A stretch of DNA of 64,000 nt from an uncultured Prevotellaceae bacterium (GCA_900313615.1 OMRP01000008.1:62001-126000), one strand, 5' to 3'; shown: positions 18,578-27,807, counted from the stretch's first letter. Numbers and translations are program-made. Notes: a model not told the origin generated them from the letters alone.

Positions 18578-19276
18578 ATGGAAGAGAAATTGAAAATCCT
18601 ATTGTGCGAAGACGACGAAAACCTCGGCATGCTGCTTCGCGAGTATCTCCAGGCCAAAGGTTTCATGGCTGAGTTGTGCCCCGACGGTGAAGTCGGATAT
18701 AAGGCTTTCCTAAAAAGCAAGTTCGATATTTGTGTCCTCGATGTGATGATGCCGAAAAAAGACGGGTTCACGCTGGCGCAGGAAATACGACAGGCAAACG
18801 CTGAAATACCTATTATCTTCCTTACGGCTAAGCAACTGAAGGAGGATATCCTCGAAGGATTCAAAATTGGTGCTGACGACTACATCACCAAACCGTTCTC
18901 CATGGAGGAGCTGGTGCTGCGCATCGAGGCTATCTTGCGCCGCGTTAAAGGAAAGAAAAACAAGGAGAGCACGCTCTATCAAATCGGACAATTCACATTC
19001 GATACGCAGAAACAACTGCTTACCATGGGTGAGAAACAAACGAAACTTACGACGAAGGAAAATGAACTGCTCGCCCTGCTCTGCAGCCATGCCAATGAGA
19101 TTCTCCAACGTGACTTCGCCCTGAAGACGATATGGATAGATGACAACTATTTCAATGCGCGTTCCATGGATGTGTATATCACCAAATTGCGTAAACACCT
19201 CAAAGACGATCCGCAGATAGAAATCATCAATATTCACGGAAAAGGATACAAACTCATCACTCCCGAAGAGGAGTAA
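18578..19276 (+). CDS. rprY: Response regulator RprY (OmpR family)
   Basis: 232 residues. The receiver domain has the acidic pocket CEDDEN (about 10-15), phospho-acceptor Asp55 in CVLDVMMPKKDG, Thr83 in FLTAK and Lys105 in ITKPFS. The winged-helix DNA-binding domain (about 130-230) ends with MDVYITKLRKHLKDDP and INIHGKGYKLI. The N-terminal half is very close to RprY of Bacteroides and Porphyromonas as I recall it. RprXY was first linked to tetracycline susceptibility in B. fragilis and RprY to stress responses in P. gingivalis. It ends at a strong terminator. Confidence 0.92.
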   Translation: MEEKLKILLCEDDENLGMLLREYLQAKGFMAELCPDGEVGYKAFLKSKFDICVLDVMMPKKDGFTLAQEIRQANAEIPIIFLTAKQLKEDILEGFKIGADDYITKPFSMEELVLRIEAILRRVKGKKNKESTLYQIGQFTFDTQKQLLTMGEKQTKLTTKENELLALLCSHANEILQRDFALKTIWIDDNYFNARSMDVYITKLRKHLKDDPQIEIINIHGKGYKLITPEEE

Positions 19277-19320
19277 TCGGATGTCCCAATCTGGAGACCA
19301 AAATTCCTACTAATAATATA

Positions 19321-19354
19321 AACAGGTCATTTATTTGCAAATGACCTGTTTTTG
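19321..19354. terminator. Terminator of rprY with a promoter element in its loop
   Basis: A perfect 12-bp stem, AACAGGTCATTT (19321-19332) with AAATGACCTGTT (19339-19350), followed by TTTTG. The loop ATTTGC contains the TTTG that can serve as -33 box of the next promoter. Confidence 0.88.
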
Positions 19355-19365
19355 TAATATATTTG
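19334..19365 (+). promoter_or_regulatory. Promoter of the secreted protein at 19399
   Basis: TTTG (19334-19337) lies in the terminator loop, and TATATTTG (19358-19365) is 20 bp downstream. ATG 19399 is 34 bp further on. A TTG inside the -7 box at 19363 is in frame but is not a plausible start. Confidence 0.65.
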
Positions 19366-19398
19366 TGCCACAATAACCCCCAAATAACAAAAAAAACG

Positions 19399-20358
19399 AT
19401 GAAAACCATAGCATTCAGTTCTCTCATCACCAAAGGATGGGTACTGTTTTTCGCTTCTATACTATTCAGTAACTATGCCTGCGCAAAAAAGACATCTCAG
19501 GATGCTGTATCAGCGAATAATAACACAGAGAAAAAAGTCGACAACCCGCTCTTCCAACAATGGATAGTCACCTATGACGATGGCTCGAGGATGCTCTATG
19601 ACCTGAGCGACGGACAACACATCGTCGAGGCAAAGGCATATAGCGACGAGGAACTGGCATTTTTCCATGGCGCATTCGAAAAAGACGTGTTCTACCTCAT
19701 CTCATCCGACCCGTTCCGACTGGTGGACGTCAATGGCGACAACGGCGAGGTGGAGGTAAAAGTCGAAGGCTCCGATGAGTGGTTCTCCTCGCTCATCTAC
19801 TCCAAACTGACGCTGTCTTCGGTCAACCTACTCTTTGAAGGGGAATATGAGTGGACGGCCGTGCCGGCAAAAGACTACATCGCGGTGGTCAATCCGAACG
19901 ATCAGGAACTGAATGTCGAAGATATGGTCACGGTCTTCAATTTCTACGATAATAATCCTAAAATATTAGAGGAAATCTGCAAAGGAAAAAATCTGCAACT
20001 ACTCGACAGGAAAAATGATAATCCCGACGATTATATCTACGAGACGTGGGGCAGGGGTATAGAGGCGAAAAGCTGGCTGTTCACTAAGACCGCTGCTGAC
20101 GCGCTGGCCATCCATTTGCTCAAGAAGAAAAAAGAGAACTTCATCGAGGTGCGCATCATCTTCGCAGACCCCAAGCTCATCCCCATTTACGAAAAACAGT
20201 TGGCTCAACACGGATACTACAGAAAACAAACACATCAAGTCGAGGGAATGACGGAAACTATATATGCTGACGATGATTGGACACCACAATCCAAAGGGTC
20301 TTCATACGTCATCGCCGAGGACGGGCTCGGACTCTACCACCTCGTCCTGAACAATTAG
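19399..20358 (+). CDS. Secreted or lipid-anchored protein of unknown function
   Basis: 319 residues. The N-terminus (MKTIAFSSLITKGWVLFFAS) is a signal peptide ending near NYAC-A; the Cys may be lipidated but the lipobox is weak. The mature part is acidic, with beta-rich segments (WIVTYDDGSRMLYDLSDGQ, LSSVNLLFEGEYEWTAV) and a repeated theme of single-domain motifs near the C-terminus (VRIIFADPKLIPIYEKQL, DGLGLYHLVLNN). I do not recognise the family. The ATG at 19399 is preferred because the upstream TTG is in the promoter. It is flanked by the rprY terminator and a convergent small gene. Confidence 0.75.
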   Translation: MKTIAFSSLITKGWVLFFASILFSNYACAKKTSQDAVSANNNTEKKVDNPLFQQWIVTYDDGSRMLYDLSDGQHIVEAKAYSDEELAFFHGAFEKDVFYLISSDPFRLVDVNGDNGEVEVKVEGSDEWFSSLIYSKLTLSSVNLLFEGEYEWTAVPAKDYIAVVNPNDQELNVEDMVTVFNFYDNNPKILEEICKGKNLQLLDRKNDNPDDYIYETWGRGIEAKSWLFTKTAADALAIHLLKKKKENFIEVRIIFADPKLIPIYEKQLAQHGYYRKQTHQVEGMTETIYADDDWTPQSKGSSYVIAEDGLGLYHLVLNN

Positions 20359-20420
20359 TCTTCAAAAATACCTGTAATCACCTTAGCTTCCTTAGAATTG
20401 CATAGGTTGTCCAAAAAAAA

Positions 20421-20450
20421 AACTAGGTTATACCCAAATAACCTAGGTTT
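20421..20450 (-). terminator. Terminator of the small gene at 20443-20631
   Basis: CTAGGTTAT (20423-20431) pairs with ATAACCTAG (20438-20446). On the reverse strand the stem is followed by a run of ten T's. The TAG stop codon of the small gene lies within the stem. Confidence 0.75.
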
Positions 20451-20631
20451 TCCTAAACCTCACATAAACCGCAATTCCCCCCGCAATCAATAAAACTGTC
20501 GCTACCAAGAACACATTGCTCTTGGTCCACCCAAACAGGTAGCCGATAAAAAGCAACAGAGCGCCAAAAAAGACCAAACACTCACCTAAATGCTGCTTCA
20601 TTCGCTCAAAGAATAAGGGTTCCTTGCCCAT
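20443..20631 (-). CDS. Small two-helix membrane protein (62 residues)
   Basis: The ORF has two hydrophobic helices (about 17-34 and 40-57), an N-terminal amphipathic KEPLFFERMKQHL segment and a basic tail YVRFRKT that would face the cytoplasm. It has its own terminator and is divergent from rpsF, with a -7-like TAATTTCG upstream on its strand. Because it is isolated on the opposite strand from its neighbours and has these signals, it is probably a real gene. The function is unknown. Confidence 0.6.
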   Translation of the reverse strand: MGKEPLFFERMKQHLGECLVFFGALLLFIGYLFGWTKSNVFLVATVLLIAGGIAVYVRFRKT

Positions 20632-20665
20632 AATTATACTTTTTGCGGCGAAATTACTAAAAATA

Positions 20666-20697
20666 TTTGGCTGACTGAAAAAAAAACACTAATTTTG
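20666..20697 (+). promoter_or_regulatory. Promoter of the rpsF-rpsR-rplI operon
   Basis: TTTG (20666-20669), a 20-bp spacer, and TAATTTTG (20690-20697) give a textbook Bacteroidota promoter. The leader before ATG 20754 is about 50 nt, and its first bases include GCACCGCATTTTGC, which could form a weak stem. No S6:S18-binding leader structure could be shown by eye. Confidence 0.75.
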
Positions 20698-20753
20698 CAC
20701 CGCATTTTGCAAAAATCAATTTTTTTAACATTTTATCAACCATCTAAAGTAGT

Positions 20754-21107
20754 ATGAATCAATACGAAACCGTTTTCATTTTGACTCCCGTTTTGTCTGA
20801 TGAACAGATGAAGGAAACGGTCGCTAAATTCAAGAAGGTTCTCAAGGTTCTCACTGACAAAGGTGCAGAAATCGTGAATGAAGAGACCTGGGGACTCAAG
20901 AAACTGGCTTACGCCATTGAGAAAAAATCCTCGGGCTTCTACTGTTTGTTCGAGTTCAAGGCTGAGCCGGAAGTGATCAACACACTCGAAGTCGCCTTCC
21001 GCCGCGATGAGAAAGTGATTCGTTTTATGACTGTGAAGCTTGACAAGTATGCTGCTCAGTATGCTGAAAAGCGTCGCAACAAACTTAGTAAAAAAGAGGA
21101 GGCTTAA
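20754..21107 (+). CDS. rpsF: 30S ribosomal protein S6
   Basis: 117 residues, normal size. It starts [21 protein letters not shown], with the S6 core [21 protein letters not shown] and [14 protein letters not shown] near the end. Binds S18 and 16S rRNA in the platform of the small subunit. It is the first gene of a three-gene ribosomal operon; rpsR starts 3 nt after the stop. Confidence 0.98.
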   Translation: MNQYETVFILTPVLSDEQMKETVAKFKKVLKVLTDKGAEIVNEETWGLKKLAYAIEKKSSGFYCLFEFKAEPEVINTLEVAFRRDEKVIRFMTVKLDKYAAQYAEKRRNKLSKKEEA

Positions 21108-21110
21108 ACC

Positions 21111-21380
21111 ATGGCAGAACAAGATCAAGAAATCCGCTACCTGACACCACCGTCAGTCGACACCAAGAAAAAGAAGTATTGCCGCTTCAAGAAAAGTGGT
21201 ATCAAGTATATCGACTACAAGGATCCCGAGTTCCTGAAGAAATTCCTCAACGAACAAGGAAAAATCCTGCCTCGTCGTATCACTGGAACGTCGCTTAAAT
21301 ACCAGCGCCGCGTGGCTCAGGCCATCAAACGCGCTCGCCAAATAGCGCTCCTGCCTTACGTAACCGATTTGATGAAATAA
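21111..21380 (+). CDS. rpsR: 30S ribosomal protein S18
   Basis: 89 residues. The S18 core is [19 protein letters not shown] and [23 protein letters not shown], ending [11 protein letters not shown]. It partners with S6 in the ribosome platform. A GGAGG sequence lies in the 19-nt gap to rplI (21388-21392), a Shine-Dalgarno-like site that is unusual in this window. Confidence 0.98.
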   Translation: MAEQDQEIRYLTPPSVDTKKKKYCRFKKSGIKYIDYKDPEFLKKFLNEQGKILPRRITGTSLKYQRRVAQAIKRARQIALLPYVTDLMK

Positions 21381-21399
21381 TAAAGAAGGAGGACTATTT

Positions 21400-21966
21400 A
21401 TGGAAATCATATTGAAAGAAGACATCATCGGTCTGGGTTATAAGAACGATATCGTGAATGTGAAGCCGGGCTACGGACGTAACTACCTTATCCCCCAAGG
21501 AAAAGGTGTCATCGCTTCACCGTCAGCAAAGAAAGTCCTCGCTGAGAACTTGCGTCAGCAGGCTCATAAGATTGAGGTACAAAAAGCGGCTGCTCAGAAG
21601 CGTGCCGACGAACTGAAAGACGTGGTGCTGGAAATCGCCATGAAGGTGAGCGCTACAGGCGTTACTTATGGTTCTGTCAACGCAAACGTTGTGGCTGATG
21701 AACTCAAGAAACGTGGTTTCGACATCGACCGTAAAATCATTACGATGCGTGATGCCAAACACGTAGGCGAATTTGAGGCTACCGTACATTTCTATAAGGA
21801 CGTAGAGGTGAAGCTGCCTATCGTGGTGGTTGCCGAGAATGCTCCTAAAGAGGAAGTGGCTGAAGAGGCTGTCGTTGCTGAGGCTCCTGTGGGTGAAGAG
21901 GCTCCCGTTGAGACTCCCGCCGAGGAAGAGGCTCCTGTTGAGGAGGAAGCCCCTGCAGCTGAGTAA
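21400..21966 (+). CDS. rplI: 50S ribosomal protein L9 with acidic C-terminal tail
   Basis: 188 residues. The N-terminal domain MEIILKEDIIGLGYKNDIVNVKPGYGRNYLIPQG is canonical L9. The connecting helix and C-terminal domain (GVTYGSVNANVVADELKKRGFDIDRK, EATVHFYKDVEVKLPIVV) end at about residue 148, the usual length. The extra 40 residues are almost only Glu, Ala, Pro and Val in EEAPVE-type repeats. Repeated GAGGCTCC(T/C)GT codon blocks show internal duplication. A tail of this kind is expected to be disordered. A strong terminator follows. Confidence 0.97.
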   Translation: MEIILKEDIIGLGYKNDIVNVKPGYGRNYLIPQGKGVIASPSAKKVLAENLRQQAHKIEVQKAAAQKRADELKDVVLEIAMKVSATGVTYGSVNANVVADELKKRGFDIDRKIITMRDAKHVGEFEATVHFYKDVEVKLPIVVVAENAPKEEVAEEAVVAEAPVGEEAPVETPAEEEAPVEEEAPAAE

Positions 21967-22006
21967 TTTGGTTATTTTTCGCACTGTAAAGCAGTTAAAT
22001 AAGTTG

Positions 22007-22047
22007 AATCCCGACAGTCGATGTGCTGTCGGGATTCTCTTTTTTTT
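22007..22047 (+). terminator. Terminator of the ribosomal operon
   Basis: AATCCCGACAG (22007-22017) pairs with CTGTCGGGATT (22026-22036), followed by CTCTTTTTTTT. Confidence 0.92.
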
Positions 22048-22078
22048 CTCTTTGTAGAAAGAAGGATGAGCAAAGCTT

Positions 22079-22513
22079 TTAATTTCTCTTGAACACCACC
22101 TCTTTGGGTAGTTTTACATACTTGCTGTTAACGACAATCTTTAGTGTCGAACCACTCAAACGCTTCAATGTCAATTCTCCATCTTTTCCTATCTCCAGCG
22201 AAGCTTCGAAATCCTCGCTGCCGAAATCATTGATGAACGTGGCGTTTGCTTTCTTTGGGCCAGTAACATCGGCATCGACAATCATCCACAGACGGGTATC
22301 GCGCTTGGCGCTGAAGTAGCCGGGTAACGGACCAAGGTATTCTTGTCCGCTTACCTCAATATTCTTGTCGTAGAAGTTCAGATGAAGATACACCTGATAC
22401 TCCTCGTTGTAATAGTCGCCTTCAAATGGACGTAGTACCTCCTGGGCATGCAACGTCTCACCAATGAAAACGAATAAAAATAGCATGATTATTGATAAGC
22501 CTGTTCTTCGCAT
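22079..22513 (-). CDS. Small secreted protein of unknown function
   Basis: 144 residues with a signal peptide (MRRTGLSIIMLFLFVFIGET, cleavage after LHA). The mature part is beta-rich: RPFEGDYYNEEYQVYLHLNFYD, TRLWMIVDADVTG and ELTLKRLSGSTLKIVVNSKYV. It looks like a small lipocalin-like or jelly-roll periplasmic protein, but no family is assigned. It converges with the ribosomal operon and is divergent from glycogen synthase; a -7 box TATATTTG lies on its strand at 22562-22555. Confidence 0.75.
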   Translation of the reverse strand: MRRTGLSIIMLFLFVFIGETLHAQEVLRPFEGDYYNEEYQVYLHLNFYDKNIEVSGQEYLGPLPGYFSAKRDTRLWMIVDADVTGPKKANATFINDFGSEDFEASLEIGKDGELTLKRLSGSTLKIVVNSKYVKLPKEVVFKRN

Positions 22514-22554
22514 TTCTTGTCTGGTTTTTGTAAAACATTGACTAGTTGGCGCTG

Positions 22555-22562
22555 CAAATATA
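22555..22562 (-). promoter_or_regulatory. -7 box for the secreted protein at 22513
   Basis: The reverse strand reads TATATTTG, about 42 bp before the start codon. Confidence 0.55.
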
Positions 22563-22637
22563 AATATTTTAAATCAAGAAATGAGCGTCTTTGTGAAAAA
22601 TAAGATGTTGTTATGGCAATTTTTACTATTTTTTAAG

Positions 22638-22645
22638 TATCTTTG
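22638..22645 (+). promoter_or_regulatory. -7 box for glycogen synthase
   Basis: TATCTTTG, 28 bp before ATG 22674. It rules out the longer upstream reading frame that starts at 22581. Confidence 0.6.
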
Positions 22646-22673
22646 CAGCGGTTATAGTAGTTACGACTTTTTA

Positions 22674-24338
22674 ATGGCAAAAGATCTTTTATTTCCCGAC
22701 TTTATTTTTGAAGCAAGTTGGGAAGTCTGTAATAAGGTAGGAGGAATATATACTGTCCTTTCAACAAGGGCCAAAACATTGCAGGATGCAATGGAAGACC
22801 GAATTGTCTTTATAGGACCCGATTGTTGGAAAGAAAAAAACAGCCCGTATTTTAAAGAAGATAAGACCCTGTTTGCTGATTGGCAAAAGAAAGCGGACAA
22901 AGAGGGGCTGCGTGTGAAGGTGGGACGTTGGGACGTGCCTGGACAACCTGTGGCTATCCTCGTCGATTTCACGCCTTTCTTTGCGATTAAAGATGAAATA
23001 TACACCCGTTTGTGGCAATGCTATCAGGTGGATAGCCTCCATGCATACGGCGACTATGACGAAGCGTCGATGTTTGCCTATGCTGCTGCAAAAGTGGTGG
23101 AGAGCTTCTACAAGAACAATCTTGACGAGACGAAGAAGGTCATCTTCCATGGTAATGAATGGATGACAGGTCTTGGACTGCTCTACATTCAGCAGGAAAT
23201 TCCGCAGATTGCCACGCTCTTCACGACACACGCCACAAGCATAGGACGAAGCATCGCGGGAAACAACAAGCCGCTATATGACTATCTCTTCGCCTATAAT
23301 GGTGACCAGATGGCCGATGAGTTGAACATGCAGAGCAAACACTCCATAGAGAAACAGACGGCACACCATGTCGATTGTTTTACTACGGTGAGCGAGATAA
23401 CGGCCAACGAATGTAAGGAACTGCTTGATAAAGAGGTCGATGTGGTACTGCCAAATGGCTTCGAAAACAATTTCGTTCCCAAAGGGGCTACCTTTACCAA
23501 GAAAAGAAAGGCGGCTCGCAAAAGGCTCATCGACACGGCCAATGCGCTGATGGGCACACAACTGACCGACGATGTCATTATCGTTTCCACCAGCGGACGG
23601 TACGAATTCCGCAACAAGGGAGTGGATGTTTACATAGAGGCCATGAACAGACTGCTTCGTGTACACGAACTCGACAAAACAGTGTTGGCTTTCATCGAAG
23701 TGCCAGGATGGGTGGGTGAACCGAGAAACGACTTGGTGGAACGTCTCAACACGAACAAACGTTTCGACACGCCGCTTGAGGTGCCACTGGTCACACATTG
23801 GCTCCATAACATGAGCCACGATAATGTGCTCAGCATGTTCAAATACCTCAATATGTGGAACAGGAAAGAGGATAAGGTGAAACTTATATTCTTGCCTTGT
23901 TACCTCACCGGCAACGATGGTGTGCTCAACATGTCCTACTATGACCTGGTGCTTGGCAATGACCTCTGCATCTATCCTTCCTACTATGAGCCGTGGGGAT
24001 ATACTCCGCTAGAAGCGGTGGCTTTCAAGGTGCCATGCATCACCACCGACCTGGCTGGTTTTGGCCTGTGGGCTCTTGGTGAAAACAAGCAAAAAAACGA
24101 TATCATCGATGGCGTGAAGGTCATCCATCGTACTGACTATAACTACTCTGAAGTGGCTGATGCCATCAAGGACACGGTCGTGGAATATTCCAAGTTCAGC
24201 GAATACCAAGTGCGTAAGGCGCGCGCCAATGCTGAAAAACTGTCGGAAAAAGCGCTGTGGAGCCATTTTATCACCTATTATTATACTGCATACGATGTGG
24301 CCTTGAGAAAAGCGCAACAGAGGATGAACAACAAATAA
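22674..24338 (+). CDS. Glycogen synthase of the eukaryote-like GT3 family
   Basis: 554 residues from ATG 22674. The N-terminus FIFEASWEVCNKVGGIYTVLSTRA closely matches yeast/animal glycogen synthase, not bacterial GlgA. TTHATSIGRSIAGNN and the C-terminal donor-site block YPSYYEPWGYTPLEAVAFKVP also fit GT3. It elongates alpha-1,4-glucan using a nucleotide sugar in the cytoplasm. The glucan phosphorylase follows after 35 bp, so synthesis and degradation are encoded together. The first 31 codons upstream of ATG 22674 run through the promoter and are not expected to be translated. Confidence 0.9.
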   Translation: MAKDLLFPDFIFEASWEVCNKVGGIYTVLSTRAKTLQDAMEDRIVFIGPDCWKEKNSPYFKEDKTLFADWQKKADKEGLRVKVGRWDVPGQPVAILVDFTPFFAIKDEIYTRLWQCYQVDSLHAYGDYDEASMFAYAAAKVVESFYKNNLDETKKVIFHGNEWMTGLGLLYIQQEIPQIATLFTTHATSIGRSIAGNNKPLYDYLFAYNGDQMADELNMQSKHSIEKQTAHHVDCFTTVSEITANECKELLDKEVDVVLPNGFENNFVPKGATFTKKRKAARKRLIDTANALMGTQLTDDVIIVSTSGRYEFRNKGVDVYIEAMNRLLRVHELDKTVLAFIEVPGWVGEPRNDLVERLNTNKRFDTPLEVPLVTHWLHNMSHDNVLSMFKYLNMWNRKEDKVKLIFLPCYLTGNDGVLNMSYYDLVLGNDLCIYPSYYEPWGYTPLEAVAFKVPCITTDLAGFGLWALGENKQKNDIIDGVKVIHRTDYNYSEVADAIKDTVVEYSKFSEYQVRKARANAEKLSEKALWSHFITYYYTAYDVALRKAQQRMNNK

Positions 24339-24373
24339 TTAAACCCGTTTATTTTATTCCATAATTAACATAT

Positions 24374-26929
24374 ATGAAAATCAAAGCAGACTACGTGAAT
24401 ACTCCTCAGTGGAAGGAGTTTGCTGTAAAATCGCGTTTGCCCCAGCAGCTGCAGTGCCTCGACGAGATGGCACATAACATGTGGTGGGCATGGAACTATC
24501 AGGCCAGAGATCTCTGGAGAAGCTTGGATGAAGAACTTTATGAGGAGGTGGGACACAACCCTGTGATGCTCCTCGAACGACTCAGTTACGATAGAAAAGA
24601 GGAATTGGTGAAAGACAAGGCCATCATGAAGAGGGTCAAGGATGTCTATGCGCTGTTCCGTAAGTATATGGATGTCAAACCCGATAGCAAAAGACCTTCT
24701 GTGGCTTATTTCAGCATGGAATATGGTCTCAACCAGGTGCTGAAAATTTATTCCGGTGGCTTGGGAATGCTTGCAGGTGACTACCTCAAAGAGGCTTCTG
24801 ACAGCAATGTAGACATGTGTGCCATAGGCTTCCTCTATAGGTTTGGCTATTTCCGCCAGTCACTCAGCATGGAGGGACAACAGATTGCCAACTACGAAGC
24901 GCAGAACTTCAACTCACTGCCCATAGAGCGACAGCTCGACGCCGAGGGCAATCCGCTTGTTGTCGATGTGCCTTATATGAACTATCAGGTGCACGCTTAT
25001 GTGTGGAGAGTAAATGTGGGACGTATCTCCCTTTACCTTCTCGACACTGACAATGAGATGAACTCTGAGTTCGACAAACCCATCACGCACTCTCTCTATG
25101 GCGGTGATTGGGAGAACCGTCTCAAGCAGGAGATCCTTTTGGGTATCGGTGGTATGCTCACACTGAAGAAATTGGGCATCAAAAAGCAAATATACCATTG
25201 CAACGAGGGCCATGCTGCACTCTGCAACCTCCAAAGGCTGTGCGATTACGTGCACGAAGGAATGTCGTTCAACCAGGCCATGGAATTGGTGCGCGCCTCG
25301 GGTCTCTATACCTGTCACACTCCGGTGCCTGCTGGTCATGACTATTTTGACGAGGGTCTCTTCGGTAAATATATGAGTGGTTATCCTGCTATGCTGGGTA
25401 TCTCGTGGGATGAGTTTATCGGAATGGGTAGACAGAACCCCGACGACCATTCGGAAAAATTCAGCATGTCTACCTTCGCTTGTAACACTTGTCAAGAAGT
25501 GAACGGCGTGAGCAAACTGCACGGATGGGTGAGCCAAAAAATGTTCGCTCCCATCTGGAAGGGTTATTATCCCGAGGAAAACCATGTGGGATATGTCACC
25601 AATGGTGTGCACTTCCCTTCATGGGCGGCTACGGAGTGGCGTCACCTCTATGCCAAGTATTTTGATGAATCGTTCATGAGCGACCAGTCCAACGAGGAAA
25701 TCTGGCATGCCATATATAACGTACCCGATGAGGAGATATGGAAGACGAGAATGGCACTCAAGGAGAAACTCGTGAAATACATCCGCGACAAGTTCCGCGA
25801 GACATGGCTCAAGAACCAGGGCGATCCCTCACGTGTCGTGTCGCTGCTGCAGAAAATCAACTCCAATGCACTGATGATTGGTTTCTGCCGTCGCTTCGCC
25901 ACCTATAAGAGGGCGCACTTGCTGTTCACCGACCTCGATCGTCTGTCCAAGATTGTCAACAATCCGGAGCACCCAGTGCAGTTCATCTTCTCGGGTAAGG
26001 CACATCCCGCTGATGGCGCTGGACAGGGACTCATCAAACGTATCTACGAAATCAGCCAACAGCCGGAGTTCCTCGGGAAAATCATATTCCTCGAAGACTA
26101 CGACTTCCAACTGGCACGTCGTCTCGTGTCGGGTGTAGATATATGGATGAACACGCCAACTCGTCCTCTCGAGGCTTCTGGAACATCGGGCGAAAAGGCG
26201 GAGATGAATGGTGTTGTCAACCTCTCCGTGCTCGACGGATGGTGGCTTGAAGGCTACCGTGAAGGAGCAGGATGGGCGCTCACCGAAAAACGCACTTACG
26301 AGAACCAGGCCTATCAGGACCAACTCGATGCGGCTACCATATACGGATTGCTCGAAAACGAAATCATTCCGCTCTATTATAACAAGAACAAGAAAGGTTA
26401 TAGCGAGGGATGGGTGAAGACCATCAAGAACTCTATCGCCACTATCGCTCCTCACTATACCATGAAACGTCAACTCGATGACTACTACTCCAAGTTCTAC
26501 AACAAATTGGCCAAGCGCTCAGCGAAATTGCAGGCCAATAACAACATGCTTGCCAAGGAAATCGCTTCCTGGAAAGAGACGGTTGCCGAACGTTGGGATG
26601 CTATAAAGGTGGTATCTATGGAGTCGAGCATTCCTGAGACGGGATTGGAGACGGGAGTGCCCTATACCCTGCGTTATGTCATCGACGAACAAGGATTGGA
26701 TGATGCCATCGGATTGGAGTTCGTGGTGCTTACCACCGACAGCAAGGGTGACGACTGTATCTCAAGGGTCATTCCTTTCAAACTCGTTTCCAAAGAGGCC
26801 AACCTCTACACTTTCGAGATGACTGATGAACCCGACAATGCAGGTTCTTATAAGGGCGCTGTGCGTATGTTCCCGAAAAACGACAAACTTCCTCACCGTC
26901 AGGACTTCTGCTATGTAAGATGGCTCTGA
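24374..26929 (+). CDS. glgP: Alpha-glucan (glycogen) phosphorylase, GT35
   Basis: 851 residues. PLP-dependent enzyme releasing glucose 1-phosphate from glycogen or maltodextrin. The N-terminal domain ([20 protein letters not shown]) is the DUF3417 type used by the shorter bacterial phosphorylases. [34 protein letters not shown] is a family landmark. The PLP lysine lies in [23 protein letters not shown] near residue 605; the more common M after SG is E here, but the Lys is kept. It ends at a strong hairpin terminator. Confidence 0.95.
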   Translation: MKIKADYVNTPQWKEFAVKSRLPQQLQCLDEMAHNMWWAWNYQARDLWRSLDEELYEEVGHNPVMLLERLSYDRKEELVKDKAIMKRVKDVYALFRKYMDVKPDSKRPSVAYFSMEYGLNQVLKIYSGGLGMLAGDYLKEASDSNVDMCAIGFLYRFGYFRQSLSMEGQQIANYEAQNFNSLPIERQLDAEGNPLVVDVPYMNYQVHAYVWRVNVGRISLYLLDTDNEMNSEFDKPITHSLYGGDWENRLKQEILLGIGGMLTLKKLGIKKQIYHCNEGHAALCNLQRLCDYVHEGMSFNQAMELVRASGLYTCHTPVPAGHDYFDEGLFGKYMSGYPAMLGISWDEFIGMGRQNPDDHSEKFSMSTFACNTCQEVNGVSKLHGWVSQKMFAPIWKGYYPEENHVGYVTNGVHFPSWAATEWRHLYAKYFDESFMSDQSNEEIWHAIYNVPDEEIWKTRMALKEKLVKYIRDKFRETWLKNQGDPSRVVSLLQKINSNALMIGFCRRFATYKRAHLLFTDLDRLSKIVNNPEHPVQFIFSGKAHPADGAGQGLIKRIYEISQQPEFLGKIIFLEDYDFQLARRLVSGVDIWMNTPTRPLEASGTSGEKAEMNGVVNLSVLDGWWLEGYREGAGWALTEKRTYENQAYQDQLDAATIYGLLENEIIPLYYNKNKKGYSEGWVKTIKNSIATIAPHYTMKRQLDDYYSKFYNKLAKRSAKLQANNNMLAKEIASWKETVAERWDAIKVVSMESSIPETGLETGVPYTLRYVIDEQGLDDAIGLEFVVLTTDSKGDDCISRVIPFKLVSKEANLYTFEMTDEPDNAGSYKGAVRMFPKNDKLPHRQDFCYVRWL

Positions 26930-26950
26930 TTGTATCGGATATAAACAACC

Positions 26951-26982
26951 AAAAAAAGAGATGCATACGCATCTCTTTTTTT
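26951..26982. terminator. Terminator after glgP
   Basis: A 14-bp stem made of AAAAAAAGAGATGC and GCATCTCTTTTTTT with an ATAC loop. The symmetric A and T runs make it effective in both directions. Confidence 0.9.
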
Positions 26983-27082
26983 GGTTTATAACACCTATTC
27001 CTTTTCATTCTTTTTATTTCCTATGGCCTTTTCGTCAGTTCAGTGGCGTTTCGGTGATATAAACAAAAACTTCGTTATTTGT

Positions 27083-27113
27083 TTTGTATTTCTCCCAACT
27101 TACACTATCTTTG
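27083..27113 (+). promoter_or_regulatory. Promoter of trmD
   Basis: TTTG (27083-27086), a 19-bp spacer, and TATCTTTG (27106-27113). The box ends only 7 nt before ATG 27121, so the message would be nearly leaderless. Confidence 0.65.
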
Positions 27114-27120
27114 CAATCAA

Positions 27121-27807
27121 ATGAGAATCGATATTATCACTGTATTGCCCGAGATGATTGAGGGGTTCGTTCACGAATCTATACTCGCCCGGGCACAACA
27201 AAAAGGATTGGCAGAGATTCATCTGCACAATCTGCGTGACTACACGTTGGATAAGTGGCGCCGTGTTGACGACTATCCTTATGGAGGCTTCGCTGGCATG
27301 GTGATGCAGTGTGAACCGATCGACAGGGCCATCAGTGCGCTGAAAGCGGAGCGCGACTATGATGAAGTGATATTCACGTCGCCCGATGGCGAACAGTTCG
27401 ACCAGCATGTGGCCAACGACTTGTCAATGTTGGGCAATATCATTATCCTTTGTGGACATTACAAAGGCATCGACCAGCGTATTCGTGACCACCTGATCAC
27501 ACGCGAAATCAGCATCGGCGACTATGTGCTCACTGGGGGCGAATTGGCAGCGGCAGTGATGGCAGACGCGATAGTCAGGCTTGTTCCCGGTGTAATCAGC
27601 GACGACCAGAGTGCATTGTCGGATTGTTTCCAGGACGACTTGTTGTCTGCTCCCATCTATACCCGTCCCGCTGACTACAAGGGATGGAAAGTGCCAAAGA
27701 TATTGCTGAGTGGTAATGAGCGTAAAATCAAGGATTGGGAGATGGAACAGAGCCTGGAACGAACCAAGCGACTGCGACCTGATTTGCTGGAAAGGATAAA
27801 AAAATAG
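27121..27807 (+). CDS. trmD: tRNA (guanine37-N1)-methyltransferase TrmD
   Basis: 228 residues. Methylates G37 of tRNAs that read CNN codons, preventing frameshifting. It starts [21 protein letters not shown]. The knotted SAM-binding region is [12 protein letters not shown] plus [17 protein letters not shown], followed by [13 protein letters not shown] and the C-terminal domain. The ATG at 27121 is preferred because the in-frame extension upstream runs through the promoter. It is downstream of the glgP terminator, and 146 bp with no clear feature separate it from the ABC exporter. Confidence 0.96.
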   Translation: MRIDIITVLPEMIEGFVHESILARAQQKGLAEIHLHNLRDYTLDKWRRVDDYPYGGFAGMVMQCEPIDRAISALKAERDYDEVIFTSPDGEQFDQHVANDLSMLGNIIILCGHYKGIDQRIRDHLITREISIGDYVLTGGELAAAVMADAIVRLVPGVISDDQSALSDCFQDDLLSAPIYTRPADYKGWKVPKILLSGNERKIKDWEMEQSLERTKRLRPDLLERIKK

